A stretch of 64,000 nt of DNA from Fragum whitleyi (GCA_948146395.1 OX411543.1:27482026-27546025), one strand, 5' to 3'. Numbered from the stretch's first letter, positions 33,546 to 45,112 are shown. Numbers and translations are program-made. Notes: a model not told the origin generated them from the letters alone.

Positions 33546-34450
33546 CCTAAGTAAGGATTCTTTTGAACTTTAAGAGATTTACCCCCGAAAAAATCATGGT
33601 ATCAAAAATAACAATGGGCTATAACTCCAAATTATGCAATCAAGAGTTGAAGCTATTATGCTTTGCACCTCTCCTCCATGAATTCTAGTCACCCATAAAG
33701 ATTCAAGTTGATAGCTATTATACTTTAGGAGAAATGCTCCTGACAAAATCTAAGTATTAAAAGTAACAAAAGGCAATAGCTCCAAAATTATGAAAGCAAG
33801 AGTTATAGTTATTGTGCACTGCACTTTTCCTCTATTAGATCTATCCACCCATAAAACATCAAGTTGTTAGCTATTATACTTTAGGAGATATGCTCTGGAC
33901 AAAATCTAAGTATCAAAAATAACAAAGGGCAATAACTCCAAAATTATGCAAGCAAGAGTTGTATTTCCTGTGCACTGCACTTCTCCTTCATGAGTTCTAT
34001 CCACCCATTAAGTTTCAAGTTGATCGCTATCAATTTTAGAAGATATGCTCCGGACAAAATATAAGTATTAAAAATAACAAAGGACAATAACTCCAAAATA
34101 ATTCAAGCAAGAGTTGTAGTTATTGTGCACTGCGCTTCTCCTTTACGAGATCTATCCACCCATAAAGTTTCAAGTTGATAGCTATTATACTTTAGGAGAT
34201 ATACTCCGGACAAAATCTTAGTACTAAAAATAACAAAGGGCAATAACTCCAAAATTATGCAGGCAAGAGGTGTACCTCTTGTGCACTGCACTTCTCCTTC
34301 ATGAGATCTATTTACCCATGAAGTTTCAAGTTGATAGATATCATACTTAAGGAGATATGATCCGGACAAGTTTAGTGACGGAACCTCGGAATGATGGATT
34401 GACGGACGGAGACCATTACTATATCCCCCTCGCCGAAAACGGCGGGGCAT
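33546..34450 (+). mobile_element. Helentron-like element with regular 155 bp core
   Basis: A tandem core followed by a unique 3' end with GACGGACGGAGACCATT and the hairpin CCCCTCGCCG-AAAA-CGGCGGGG (about 34426-34447). The element lies inside a family D repeat whose halves flank it. The structure matches that of 4370-5725 although the sequence differs, so it is a separate family of the same kind. Non-coding. The boundaries are approximate. Confidence 0.55.
33590..34375 (+). repeat. Tandem repeat, 5 units of 154-157 bp
   Basis: The landmark GGCAATAACTCCAAAATTAT occurs in variant form at about 33617, 33772, 33928, 34082 and 34239. Units also share TTCAAGTTGATAGCTATTAT and GTGCACTGCACTTCTCC. Spacing is much tighter than in the 4.4 kb array. 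Confidence 0.85.
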
Positions 34451-34856
34451 AAATAAACAAAAATAAAGAGGTTGATTTTATTCCCGTGTTAAATTTTGTG
34501 ACATCTTGGAATTACCTAGTACCGTCTGTAAATTTTGTGACGTCTTGAAATTACCTAGTACCGTCTGTAAAGGCAAAACTGAAGGAGTAATGCATAAAGC
34601 ATTTTTTCCGACACATTATCGGTTTTGGAGCTAATTTTAAAGCGTTCATATAAATCATTTTGCATTTCCTTTTTATAATTACTACAGTCTTTCTTTTTAT
34701 GCAATTATAGCTTCAATTTCCCTTTTTTCGTGCGTTAACACTTGCAGAGACCATACAAATGCTTTAATGCCCTCGTGCTTCATACTCGGACGTTAAACCA
34801 TTTTTCGGGCCTTTGCAAATTTTAAAGCCATAAAATCGCCATAAGAAACGTGACTG
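34451..34856 (+). repeat. Family D repeat, right part
   Basis: ATAAAGAGGTTGATTTTATTC and AAACCATTTTTCGGGCCTTTGC match 49190-49530 (and 58790-58870 in part). A 38 bp tandem duplication containing TTACCTAGTACCGTCTGTAA sits at 34497-34573. A SINE-A follows directly, and the D repeat continues after it (CAAAAACGCGGGGATAAATT at about 35140). Confidence 0.6.
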
Positions 34857-35131
34857 ATTGATTGAATTGAGTTTTACGCCGCCTTCAACATTTTTTTCAG
34901 TTATATCGCGCTGGCTGGAGCACCTAACAATGCATTCCTGGAATTTCTCTCACCAGTCAACCATTACATCCTTTCCTAGCCTCCAGCGTCTATCTCACAT
35001 AGGTCTACAATGATCAACCAAATGGTGAAAGACAAATAGTCGGAAAGAATGAGTGCCGCCGTCGGGGATCGAACCCGGGACCTCTAGATTGACAGTCCGG
35101 TGCGCTACCAACTGCGCTATGACGGCGGCTT
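34857..35131 (-). mobile_element. SINE-A, full-length copy 2
   Basis: Minus-strand head with A box TAGCGCAGTTGGTAGCGC and B box GGGTTCGATCCCC, body and tail as in 25639-25918, which it closely matches. It is inserted in a family D repeat. I could not define a target duplication. Confidence 0.8.
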
Positions 35132-35171
35132 TTTTGCATCAAAAACGCGGGGATAAATTCACATGACCGAC

Positions 35172-36077
35172 CCGAGGATCGCGAAAGACGACCTCATAAT
35201 CTAAAATATGCATGCGCAGAGAAGAGATCCATGTGATCCAGTATTCACCCCTCTCCTCCCAGGGGGACTTTTCGGGACTATGTTTTTTTTTGAAAGCCCA
35301 ATATCTACCGAGTATATTCTGAAAGTCTGCAACTTAGCTGTTGGGGTTTTTAGGAGTTATTGAGGTCAAAGGTCAGCAAGTGCACTTTTTCTATGAAAGA
35401 ATAGATGGGCTGGATTTGAAATGGTAAATTCAATTATCTTTTCATGATATTTAGCAGAAAATGGTCCTGATGTATCGCTAAATTTTTTCTGCTGGGAAAT
35501 TTCATTTAAGGTAACTTTATGACAATTTTTATGAATTCAAAGTACTAAAAGTACTGAAATTGGTTCATATATAAAAGATTAAACCATAGACAATAGGCCA
35601 TTTTAGACCAAAGGAAGATTTTTTTCTTAATATTTTCCCATTAACCTTAAAAATAATTTGCCGAAAGGTAATATTTATCATTTGCCATTTGATTGATTTT
35701 GCTTTTGTTGGTTTTAAAGCCTAGGTCAGCTAGTGCATTTAAATGAATATATCATATATGAAGTACATAAATTAAAAGGAAATCTTACTTTTTGTTTAGC
35801 TTCTGCAAATAAAATACATTTTGAGGCAATTTAACCACTCAAAATTACTGATAGTATCAACTGTGGTAGCTTTGAGAGTAAATTGCATCTTCATAGAATT
35901 AATCAAAGAACTGAAATGACCGTACATCTCTGCTTATATACGTGTTCAAACATAGAAATACGCTTTTCTTCTCTTAAAAGTGAAGCATCCATTTTCCTTT
36001 CTTTTATATCTTGTGTTCCTTGTAAAAGTTCATGTTGGTTTCATATTGTGTCCACTGTAGTTGTGCTTCATGTTAGT
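35172..36077. other. Intergenic; worn repeat with AGGTCA words
   Basis: AGGTCAAAGGTCAGCAAGTGC (from 35363) and TAGGTCAGCTAGTGCATTTA (about 35722) look like two worn units about 360 bp apart. No gene recognised. Confidence 0.35.
35363..35375 (+). promoter_or_regulatory. Perfect AGGTCA DR1 nuclear receptor-type motif
   Basis: AGGTCAAAGGTCA is an exact direct repeat of AGGTCA with one base between, the binding pattern of RXR/HNF4-type receptors. There is no gene near it and it lies in what seems a worn repeat, so function is doubtful. Confidence 0.15.
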
Positions 36078-36690
36078 TTATAGTCCAGTCAAACTAAGAC
36101 TGAAACAGGGTCAACCTGGACAAAATTAAAACAGAAATGAAACCTATGCCATTGTACTCAGGAAGTACACACCTTCCTATAGAAAAAATATAAAACAATC
36201 TCTTCGTTGCGATTTGAGTAATTTTGGGTAAAAAAATGGGTTTTTGGTGAAAAATGTGGAAAATTGTAATATTGTAGTGTTTGAAAAAATAATGATATTC
36301 ATGACGTTGAAATGTGAGAAAATTTTACTTAACACGAATTTGATGGGTAGAAATATGTAATGTAGCAGAAATCCAACAAAAAAGTATTTATTTATTGTTA
36401 TTTTTGTTTCCTTTTTTTTTTTGGGGGGGGGGGGGGGAGTCATTATTGCTGCTTACATAGCATTCAATATGTTAATGAATAAATTATGTTTCAGAATATT
36501 CATATTGATTAAATCGGATGAATGTTGAACGCCCCTTTCAGGAAATTCTAAATCATACATAATCATGGTGCACCTGACCATATCTTCTTGGTATTTCTTG
36601 TACTAGTACGGTAATCATTTCCTTTCCGAGTCATCAGCTCCTGGTCTCATGATTACCATTCGTAAATGATGCATCTATTAGAACACATAA
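36078..36690 (+). repeat. Left arm of a 620 bp inverted repeat
   Basis: Matches the reverse complement of 40375-40950: shared blocks include ACAAAATTAAAACAGAAATG, GCGATTTGAGTAATTTTG, a G17 run and GGATGAATGTTGAA. It includes a diverged SINE-A-like tail (about 36527-36660). The match resumes after the element at 36691-37420 with GGTATTCTT. Confidence 0.8.
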
Positions 36691-37420
36691 AACAAGAAAG
36701 CCATGAATGGCTTGAGTCGCCCCACAGGCTTTAAATTTTTGTAATAGCAAATCAAAGTTTTGACTAGATTTTTAGATATTTTGGATTCTACTGATGTTCA
36801 AAATGATTTTCAAAGTTACCATTATATAACAAATAGAGAAATGACCTCCGCCCATAAAATACATATTTTTCATCCGATCCCAAAATTTTGGGTACACTGA
36901 TAAAGTGTTATTCAAGGATCATTTCAGTGAAATTTGATAGATATCCATGAGTTACATTCTGAGAAAATGATTTTCAAAGTTTCCACTACATAACATATAG
37001 AAAATGATCTCCGCCCATAAATTACATATTTATATATTTTATATCTCTATATATATTGATCACAATAATTTTAGGTAGCCTGAAAAAGGGTCACCCAAGA
37101 ATCATTCATGTAAAATTTAATTGGTATTCACCAATTAGAATCTGAGAAAACTCACTTTTAACCATATTTGGAAATTAGCCACGCCCATTAAATCCATGTT
37201 TTTCATTGGAACACAATTTCTTGAACAACTTTGAGAAAAAGAGGGTCACATAAGAATAATTCCCGTAAAGTTTGATTGAAATTCATCAAGTAGTTTCTGA
37301 GGAGAAGATTTGTAAAGAAAAGGTTTACGACCAGACTCACGGACGCACAGATGGACGGACGACAGACACAACGCTATGACAATAGCCCCATGGCCTTCGG
37401 TCAGTGGAGCTAAAAACAAA
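36691..37420. mobile_element. Helentron-like element inserted in the left arm
   Basis: One end carries ACAAGAAAGCCATGAATGGC with the hairpin AAGCCATGAATGGCTT; the other has AGCCCCATGGCCTTCGG...GTGGAGCT followed by A5. Three core units share CCGCCCATAAAWTACAT-like blocks at about 36843, 37006 and 37176 (spacing 163 and 170 bp). The right arm at about 40363 lacks it, giving an empty site. The core resembles that of 62310-63330. Confidence 0.6.
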
Positions 37421-37472
37421 AGGTATTCTTTAACTGATTTAAAAGAACTAATATAACATTTTTATTAGTTCA

Positions 37473-38199
37473 TATACTACTCTAAGTTTGCTTAGCACCG
37501 AACTTTTTCGCTGTCATTCAGTAGCTGATTTAAAAAAATGTGTTCATGTTTAAAATTGTACAATAATGTATTGACAAGATATCTAATGTATACATTTCCA
37601 AATTTGACACGCACTTTTCTCGCGTGACTCGTGCAAAATGAGCAACCCCGGTTTCTTACCTGTGTTTTCTCATTTTCTACATGTACAGGTTTCGTGTAGA
37701 TGCTTAGTTTCTATTTTTCAGTACTTCATTGACTTTTAAGTGGACTTTTAAGTGGTTAGTCATGGCAAATCCAAATGTTGCACAACATTTATCTGTCGAA
37801 CAATTGTGGTGTGCTGTAGGTATGGTGGAGCAAGGAGCTTCCCACCGTGATGTTGGCTCATATCCAGAACTTAATCAGGAGTATGCAGAGGTGCTGTAAG
37901 GCTGTTATTGACAGAGCTGGATCTCATACTCGTTATTGAACGAAATGCAATTGAAAAAAACACCTGTTTTGGTAAAATTCATTTTTTTCAATTTTCAAGA
38001 AAACAGACCTATTTCTAGGGTTTCCCTGTTTGGTCTACATTTAAAGTCTTCTTAACATTATAAAGCTTTATTTTCTTCTTAAAATTTGATAAACCGATAA
38101 TAAACGACCATTTTCCAGCATTCTTATAATCAAAATTCATTTTTTTCCTGTATTATTGTAATAAAATGTTTTGTTGCTTAGTAAACTTTGAGTAGTATA
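37473..38199 (+). mobile_element. Internally deleted Tc1-type element
   Basis: Left terminus TATACTACTCTAAGTTTGC and right terminus AAACTTTGAGTAGTATA are inverted copies. A 33-codon transposase N-terminus starts at the ATG at 37762 and keeps the VGMVEQGASHRDV helix-turn-helix-like segment. At 37860 it joins directly to the C-terminal end (LNQEYAEVL in a shifted frame), so the DNA-cutting domain is gone. The last 340 bp are repeated at 39080-39418. Confidence 0.75.
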
Positions 38200-38202
38200 T
38201 AT

Positions 38203-38280
38203 ATCTATGGTATGGTACCGGGGTTACATCATACTGTTGTAACCATAGCTTGGGCATGATACCAACAGTATGGTACACCT
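38203..38280. repeat. Hairpin between the two Tc1 parts
   Basis: GGTACCGGGGTTACATCATA...CTGTTG and CAACAGTATGGTACACC form an imperfect stem around ACCATAGCTTGGGCATG. May be a small insertion at the junction. Confidence 0.4.
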
Positions 38281-38284
38281 ATAA

Positions 38285-39132
38285 GGAAACATGGTGGAGG
38301 TAGGAGTGGAGCTATCTTTGTCGCAGAAGACCGTTTTTGGTAATTCAAGCCCGAAGGAACAGGTTTGCTTTGGCAACGCAGCTACGTGTTCCGACCTTCA
38401 AAACGCCCCGGGAGTGCAAGTTTCGACTCAAACCATACGAACAAGGCTGCATGAGCATAACCTGAGGTAAAGAAGACCATGTATTCGTATTCCACTGTCC
38501 CTAGTTCATTGTCCGCGTCGGTTAACATGGGCATTGGACCACGTTGGCTGGCGTATAAGACGCTCGCGCCCCGTGCCATTCATGGATGAGTTCAGGTATT
38601 GCCTGGACTACACTGATAGGGGGGCTAGGGTGTGAAAAAGGCAGGGGGAAAGGTTTCATGCAGCGAACATTGCTGAGCACTATCGTTATTGGGGTGGGTC
38701 CATCATGGTTTTGGATGGCATCAGCTGGGATGGACGGACTGATCTTGTTATTTTAGAAAGAGGTACTCTGACAGCTCGTAGGTACATTGATGAAATCCCC
38801 AATACTCACATAAGATTTTAAGCTAGTGCTATTCGGGATGGATTCATTTAATGGATGATAATGCCCGTCCACACACAGCCCGTATAATCCAAGAGTATCG
38901 CAAAAAGATGGCATTCCACGTCTGGACTGGCCGGCCCGCTCACCAGACTTAAATCCGATAGAGCATATATGTGGAATGAGCTACAGGTCCGAGTTTCAGC
39001 TCGCCAGGTACAGCCGAGGACACTCCAGGAGCTCGGCAAGATCCTTAGAAAAGAATGGTCTGTTATTCCCAAAAGAGTAATCCAGAACTTAATCAGGAGT
39101 ATGCAGAGGTGCTGTCAGGCTGTTATTGACTG
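38285..39132 (+). pseudogene. Tc1-family transposase, broken
   Basis: A DDE transposase of the Tc1/mariner superfamily, which would cut and paste its element at TA sites. The segment begins inside the DNA-binding part (EDRFLVIQARRN-like). It shows FMDEFRYCLDYTDR around the first catalytic Asp (about 38578), DGRTDLVILERGTLTARR (about 38731), MDDNARPHTA with the second Asp (38851 on) and WPARSPDLNPIEH with the catalytic Glu (38926-38972). Frameshifts separate these blocks, for example two extra bases after NPIEH, and there are in-frame stops (AACCTGAGGTAAAG near 38460). The start and DNA-binding N-terminus are missing here; a matching N-terminus survives in 37762-37860. It ends TATTGACTGA. It cannot make a working enzyme. 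Confidence 0.85.
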
Positions 39133-39451
39133 AGCTGGCTCTCATACTCGTTATTGAAGAAATGCAATTGAAAAAACACCTTTTTTGGTAAAATTCATGT
39201 TTTCAATTTTCAAGAAAACAGACCGATTTCTAGGGTTTCGCTGTTTGGTCTACATTTAAAGTCTTCTTATCATTGTAAAGCTTTATTTTCTTCTTAAAAC
39301 TTGATAAACTGATAACAATCAACCCTTTTACAGCATTCTTATAATCAAATTTCATTTTTCCTTGAAATTATAGTATAAATAAGTTTTGGTGCAAACTTTG
39401 AGTAGTATATGTATCTACAACCTTTTCACAACGGCAACATGTTTTTTTTTT

Positions 39452-39542
39452 TAAATTGAAATATGTTGCAGATGACTGAATGGAGTTTTGGAAAAATATT
39501 AACAAGACTCCATTCCGTCATCTGCAACAGCTTTCAAATTTA
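39452..39542. repeat. Hairpin with 34 bp arms
   Basis: AAATTGAAATATGTTGCAGA...TGGAGT faces ACTCCATTCCGTCATCTGCA...CAAATTT across about 22 bases. It abuts the Helentron-like end at 39549. Confidence 0.65.
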
Positions 39543-39548
39543 AAAAAA

Positions 39549-40260
39549 AAACAAGAGGACCATGATGGTCCTAGATCGCTCACCTCATATTGACTACTGG
39601 GAAATCACATCAATTAAATAGGCAGATGTCAACAAGAAGATGATTTCTTCATAAGATCAATTACCAATCAGATAAGACCAAAATGGAAATGTATTGGCAA
39701 AGCCCTTTTATGAAGAAAGGGGCATGTAATGATTAAACTTGGGGATATTCAATTAAATGAAACGATTAAGAAAGGTTCCTCCCTTCTGGTTTCAGATAAC
39801 AGGTTTTTCTTTTAATACATTGTACATGTATTTACTCCTTGTTGTCTATGTAAAATAGGGGATGGGGGCATTTCAGAACCAAAATATGAACCCATGGGTT
39901 TGATTTGTACATACTTGATAAAGGTCCACTAGATTATGCTACATACAAAAAATGAAAGCTGTCTGCTGGTTTCAGAGAAGAAGATTTTTAAAGATTTTTC
40001 CTCTTTGATTCTATGTAATAAGGGTTGTGCATGGGTGGAGCCCGAATATGATCCAAGGGTCCTGATATGAATAAAACTTGTTAGAGGTCCACTAGATGAT
40101 GCTACATTCCAAATATTAATGCTGTCTTTCTTCTTGTTTCAATGACGAAGGTTTTTATTATTTTCGCCTTTTTTGTTAAGGACAAAAGGTGAGTTAAGGG
40201 TGGATTTAATTTATTTAAACAACTTTGGTAGAGCTTAACCCAAGGAACATTGTACACATA
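39549..40260 (-). mobile_element. Helentron-like element, minus orientation
   Basis: Begins, in + reading, with ACAAGAGGACCATGATGGTC and GATCGCTCACCTC: the reverse of the 3' end seen at 1-90 and 5690-5725. Core landmarks GGTCCACTAGATKATGCTAC occur at about 39923 and 40086 (163 bp apart). The far end has GAGCTTAACCCAAGGAAC, the complement of the CCTTGGGTGAAGCTC core block at 4.4-5.6 kb. Same family as those two. Confidence 0.65.
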
Positions 40261-40374
40261 TAAATATACATGTATAACTATTTTTGTTTGCCTTAAAAGT
40301 TAATTTCATATGAACAAATAAAAAATGTTATATAAGTTCGTTTAAATTTCCTTCATTTGAAGAATACCTTTCGT

Positions 40375-40950
40375 CGATGTTGTGTTCTAATGGATGCATC
40401 ATTTACGAATGATAATCATGGCACCAGAAGCTGATCGGGATGGAAATGATTACTGTAATAGTACAAGAAATACCAGGAAAATATAGTCAGGTGCACCATG
40501 ATGCTGTATAATTTAGAATATCCTGAAAGGAGCATTCAACATTCATCCGATTCAATCAATCTGATTGTTCTGAAATAGAATTCATCCATTAACATATTGA
40601 ATGATATGTTAGCAGCAATAATACCCCCCCCCCCCCAAAAAAAAAAAAATTGTTGGTTTTCTGCTTAATTACATATTTCTACCTATCAAATTCGTGTAAA
40701 GTAACATTTTCTCACATTTCAACGTCATAATTATCATTATTTTTTCGAAAACTACAAAATTAAAATTTTCCACATTTTTCATTAAAAAACCCCATTTTTT
40801 TACTCAAAATTACTCAAATCGCAACGGAGGGATTGTTTTATTTTTTTTCTATAGAAAGGTGGGTACTGCCTGAGTACAATGACATAGGTTTTATTTCTGT
40901 TTTAATTTTGTCTAGGTCATATGCTATTTTGACTGGACTATTAGGTATAG
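40375..40950 (-). repeat. Right arm of the 620 bp inverted repeat
   Basis: Reverse-complement match to 36078-36690, with a C14 then A13 run where the left arm has T10 then G17. It contains the SINE-A-like segment GAAATACCAGGAAAATATAG (about 40470). It has no Helentron insertion at the point where the left arm does. Confidence 0.8.
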
Positions 40951-43423
40951 ATCTAAAAGCATTATAAATGCTTGTATGTATAATGAAAGTATAGATGAAA
41001 TAGGATAAAAGCTCTATTTTGAGTATTTTTGTTTGCATAAAGCACTTAATCACAGTTTCTTATTACAACATTATCCATTGTCATTTAAATATTGTTTTGT
41101 TAAAGTTTTAAAGCACATATCTATTACCTGTTTAAAGATCGAAGTACTGAAAGCACTGAATATCAAAGACAATAAAGAGACAAAATGTGTGCCTCCCAAG
41201 AGTGTCAATTCCATATTTCTTTATTGCTTAACAACAGTTATCACAATAGTGCGAGTCTAGAAGGGAGCAATAGGCCATGGCTTTCTTGAATGTAAAATGG
41301 ACTCCTTTCCAACCAACATTTGCCCATTAAGTGCACTTTATTATTTACATTATTCCAACCTTAATGGAAAAGGCTATGTTTCCAAGGGATATTCACATTG
41401 TTATATTTTCAAAACTTATTTCTGATGTACTGAAAGTTCTCTTAATTAGTTTTTTGTATTTACATTTCATCAGAAAATTCATATTTTGTTTTTGTATCTT
41501 AAGGCATATTGCCCATATTTTTTCTTACATTGCACACCATACTTGTCAATTTTATCTTCAACCTAACAAAGATATGTTTATCTAATTTCTAAAATGAATC
41601 TTGTAAGATGAGCATAAACAATTTCAGTTTGGTAAGTATAAAAGAGATATATATTTGAGGTTTTTCGTTTATGGAAAAATTCTATAGTGAAATCTTAAAA
41701 CTCTTCCTTTAATATTTTTAGAATATATGTATAATGTCCTATTATATCATAACAAGAAGTATCTGTTTAATCATTTTCCAAATAAGGCCACGATAATCTA
41801 GGGCATGTCTAACTCCGAATATAAATTATGTGACCTTCCCACACTCTCTTCTTGCCAGATTTTGAATGCAAAATACTATAAAAAGGTCTATTTAAGTACG
41901 ATAAAGCTTTGTTCCAGGATGCCCACCAATGACTTAAATTTAACATGCGTTTTTCTTCTGTTTCTTACCATTTTTGTTAATATCATATACAAGTATATAC
42001 AAGTATATATATATATGTGTGTGTGTGGATCATACTGAATGCTAATTTGTAATCACTTTAATTTCGATGAATTCTCTAAGGTTATTTTGCAATACTGTTG
42101 AAATTTTGCAACTGATGAATCAAAATCCTTGTTAAAATAGAATTCTAGTTTTTTTAACTGCTTGACTCATTGTTCTCACAAAAGATTCCTTTTTTTATTT
42201 TCAAATCCCCTTAGGTATCTTTTTCCATCAAAATGTTAATGCATAAGGAGATCATGACTCTTAATATTTGATTAAACTTAAATTTCATTTCGTCTGTAAC
42301 TCTAAAGCAATTTTAACGATGTTGCAGGCTTAAGACAAAACATGAAGTTTTATGGAAACAAAGTGAACCTTAGGAAAAGAGACGGTTTCAGTAAACTCTA
42401 GATACTGTATAACTTTTCTCTAACACTAAGGATAATTCATTGACTTTATTCCAATATCATTTTTACAAACCACTCTTATAAACGAGTATATGATGACCAT
42501 TAGTTTGAATAAGCCTTAAGCTATATCAACTGGCATTGTTATAAGATTATAATGTTAAACGATTGAATGGTTTACTACTAAACATCCATTTATATGTCAA
42601 TGTAGATGTAATTTCCATGTTGTGTATGAAAACCAGTCATAAAATGTAAATTGTATTATGGAAATCCTATTAGATTTGTTTCACTAATTGATGTAAGATA
42701 TTTTCATGCAGGAAAAAAAAAGATCCCAGATAGAAGACTTTTTGCCAGATTTCATAACTTTCAGTACTTTGCCTTGTACAAAATGAATATAACAATTATA
42801 CCCAATTCAGTTTGAATTTAATCGGTTTTTATCTAGATTTAATCATGATAATCAGAATGTTGAATAAACCATAGAACTTACATTACTGACAAAAGGATGA
42901 GACAATTGGGGTAATCTATATATAATGAAAATTAAGTAACTTGAAAAAGAAATTCCCGATTATAATGTTTAAATTACTTTATGTAAACAAAATGTAGTAC
43001 TTCAGTACTTTCGGTGCTTTGATTTTCAAAAAAAAATAAATAAATAAAAATAGCCTGCTCTCTTCCGAAATGGCTTGAAACTTTTGGAATTTGAATCACC
43101 TGTTAATTGAATTGAGAAAGGTAATCAAAACTAAACACTACGCATTTGAAAGATTCAAATTATTCAATGGTATAACAATTATAAATTATATTTGAATGAA
43201 TTGGAAAATAAATTCCTGTTTACACTGAGTTTATACCTTTGTGATAAAAAATCATATTTTTTGGTATTTTCAGTGCTTTGATTATCAGTAGCTAAAATTA
43301 ACGAATATGTTCACAATTGGATTTGACCTATTTCTTTTTTGTAAACGTATGTTTAATTTATTAATTACTTTCTGGATATGATCATTCCAAATTACAAGCA
43401 TCTAATGACAATAAGTTGTACTC
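40951..43423. other. Intergenic, about 2.5 kb with nothing recognised
   Basis: Very AT-rich. Several hydrophobic short frames (41033, 41331, 41805) are what AT-rich sequence gives by chance. Words CAGTACTTT and CAGTGCTTTGAT recur at 41148 (inverse), 42762, 42998 and 43266. A short GT/AT microsatellite is at 41990-42026. Confidence 0.4.
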
Positions 43424-43450
43424 ATATACTTAGCAAAAATAGAAAGTATC

Positions 43451-44166
43451 CACTTTTCATTTTCCGATATCTTTTACATCTGTATAATCAAATGATTAAT
43501 TAAGGTATCAATGCGTTAACAGTGCTTCGTTTCTCATGCACACACCATTTTTCATTCAAGCAACAATTCATATTGGTGTTTTTCATGAAATGACGAAAAC
43601 GTTGTTTTCTACGTCGACGTACGTCACGTGTTCTATCTTGAGTTTCTTCTGAAATGAACGTAATCTCTAAAGCCCTGTAGTTAAGAAAATGAAACACTTT
43701 TCATTTTCCGATATCTTTTACATCTGTATAATCAAATGATTAATTAACCCTTTGCTGTTTAATCCCTGCTTTTTACGTGCCTGTGCTTTTATGTTTGAGA
43801 AAACATTGTGAAAAAAAGAAAAAGAATGCTTCTGACAAGCAATTTCTTCTTTTTGCACACAATTTTCTACCCTACTGAATGGTTATTTTTCAAATTAAAT
43901 CCACTTTAAATTTTTGTCTGCAAAACCTTTAAATTTGAACAGGTCCAAAATTTTGTAAAACAGGAAAGGGTTAAGGTACCAATGCGTTTACAGTGCTTCG
44001 TTTCTCATGCACACACCATTTTTCATTCAAGCAACAACTCATACTGGTGTTTTTCATGAAATGACGAAAACGTTGTTTTCTACGTCGACGTACGTCACGT
44101 GTTCTATCTTGAGTTTCTTCTGAAATGAATGTAATCTCTAAAGCCCTGTAGTTAAGAAAATGAAAC
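43451..44166 (+). repeat. Tandem duplication, unit 244 bp, second copy interrupted
   Basis: Unit 1 (43451-43694) and unit 2 (43695-43747 plus 43975-44166) are nearly identical, for example ACGTCGACGTACGTCACGTG in both. The family P MITE splits unit 2. Confidence 0.9.
43744..43974. mobile_element. MITE family P, complete copy with empty-site control
   Basis: Ends TTAACCCTTTGCTGTTTAAT and AACAGGAAAGGGTTAA. It interrupts GATTAATTAAGGTAYCAATG, which is whole in the sister duplicate (TTAA at 43500-43503). So the element is 227 bp plus one duplicated TTAA. CCCT ends and TTAA duplication are piggyBac hallmarks. No transposase. Confidence 0.85.
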
Positions 44167-45112
44167 AATAGTTCTGTTTCGTACCACACAATATTGGAAC
44201 CAGACTAAGACAAACCACATGCATTAACAGAACTCGTTAAACGTTGGGTAGATCTTACAGGCTTTGGTTGAAAGAGAAGAATAGTAAAGAGGTTTGTTGA
44301 CTATTTCTGATAGGTTTGCATAGTTTTTTCGCCCTCTTCAACTCAAAAGGGCTAGTGGGAAGATGTCACGCCATAGGGTTTACAGCGAGCAATTTTCATT
44401 GAGATTCAAACGGGCCCCTCTACTGAGCACGAGAAAACGATAACGTAATGAGGCAATACAAATGCTGTTTTGTTGTCAGCTAAGAACTGAAATAGAAAAT
44501 TTTGGTATTGGTTTATTTGACAAGGGACGTGCAGAATTTGGTAAGTTTGTGCTTGCAAACTGCGTAAGGCGTTTAATGTTTGTGTTCATTTGACGTACAC
44601 TGACAGGAAGTAGTAGGTGGTATCAGTTTCTCTTGTCAATTCAGGATACCTTAAGCCACAAGTTTGCATTTGGCAACCATAAAAATTGTAAGAAAAATTT
44701 TAATTTTTAAGATGAGAGTCTGTTATTTTTGAAGACGACCCCTCCGATGATTTGGTAGCGTCTTCTTCAAATCACATCGATTATTTCAAGTTTCATTCCA
44801 AGTGATATGCAATTAATGCCATAGAATTTCTACCTGTACTTGGAACTTTTATTGGGTGGATACTTTTTATATTTGCTCAGTATATATTAGTAAGGTTATG
44901 GCACTGGCATTCTCAGGCTATTATAGTAATCAATTATTGAGCACATTTAAGAAAGCAATGTTCAAAAAGTTTGTTTTTATGCTCTAAGGTATCCTCCAGC
45001 ATGTCTAGACTAATATAGATATTGAAACAGGAAGCAGAAAAACCTTTTCAATCATGTGAAAATCTATATAAACAAAAATGTCGGTTGTCAGTATTTCAGT
45101 ACTTTGATTGGG

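Larger units (their letters stand above)
38200..39409 (+). mobile_element. Second Tc1-type element, left end missing
   Basis: Carries the transposase pseudogene and a right terminus AAACTTTGAGTAGTATAT ending at 39409. The left terminus is not found, so it directly follows the right terminus of 37473-38199. Confidence 0.65.
43424..44886. mobile_element. 1.46 kb Tc1/mariner-type inverted-repeat element
   Basis: The left end has ATACTTAGCAAAAATAGAAA then GTATCCAC; the right end is the near complement (GTGGATACTTTTTATATTTG then CTCAGTATATA), matching at about 26 of 31 positions. Flanks are TA-rich. The interior holds a 244 bp duplication with a nested MITE and no recognised transposase; the similar 65- and 72-codon minus-strand frames are the two copies of the duplication. 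Confidence 0.65.

Noticed and set aside
33590..34375. CRISPR-like array in the regular 155 bp repeats
   Set aside because: Units are long, contiguous and without unique spacers. They form the core of a Helentron-like element in a eukaryotic context.
35363..35375. DR1 motif as a working hormone receptor site
   Set aside because: No gene nearby and it sits in a worn repeat. Kept only as a low-confidence feature.
38382..39072. Minus-strand frames over the transposase
   Set aside because: They are antisense shadows of the plus-strand Tc1 transposase pseudogene.
43500..44189. Two near-identical 65- and 72-codon minus-strand frames rich in arginine
   Set aside because: They lie in the two units of a recent 244 bp duplication; identity is expected without coding function.
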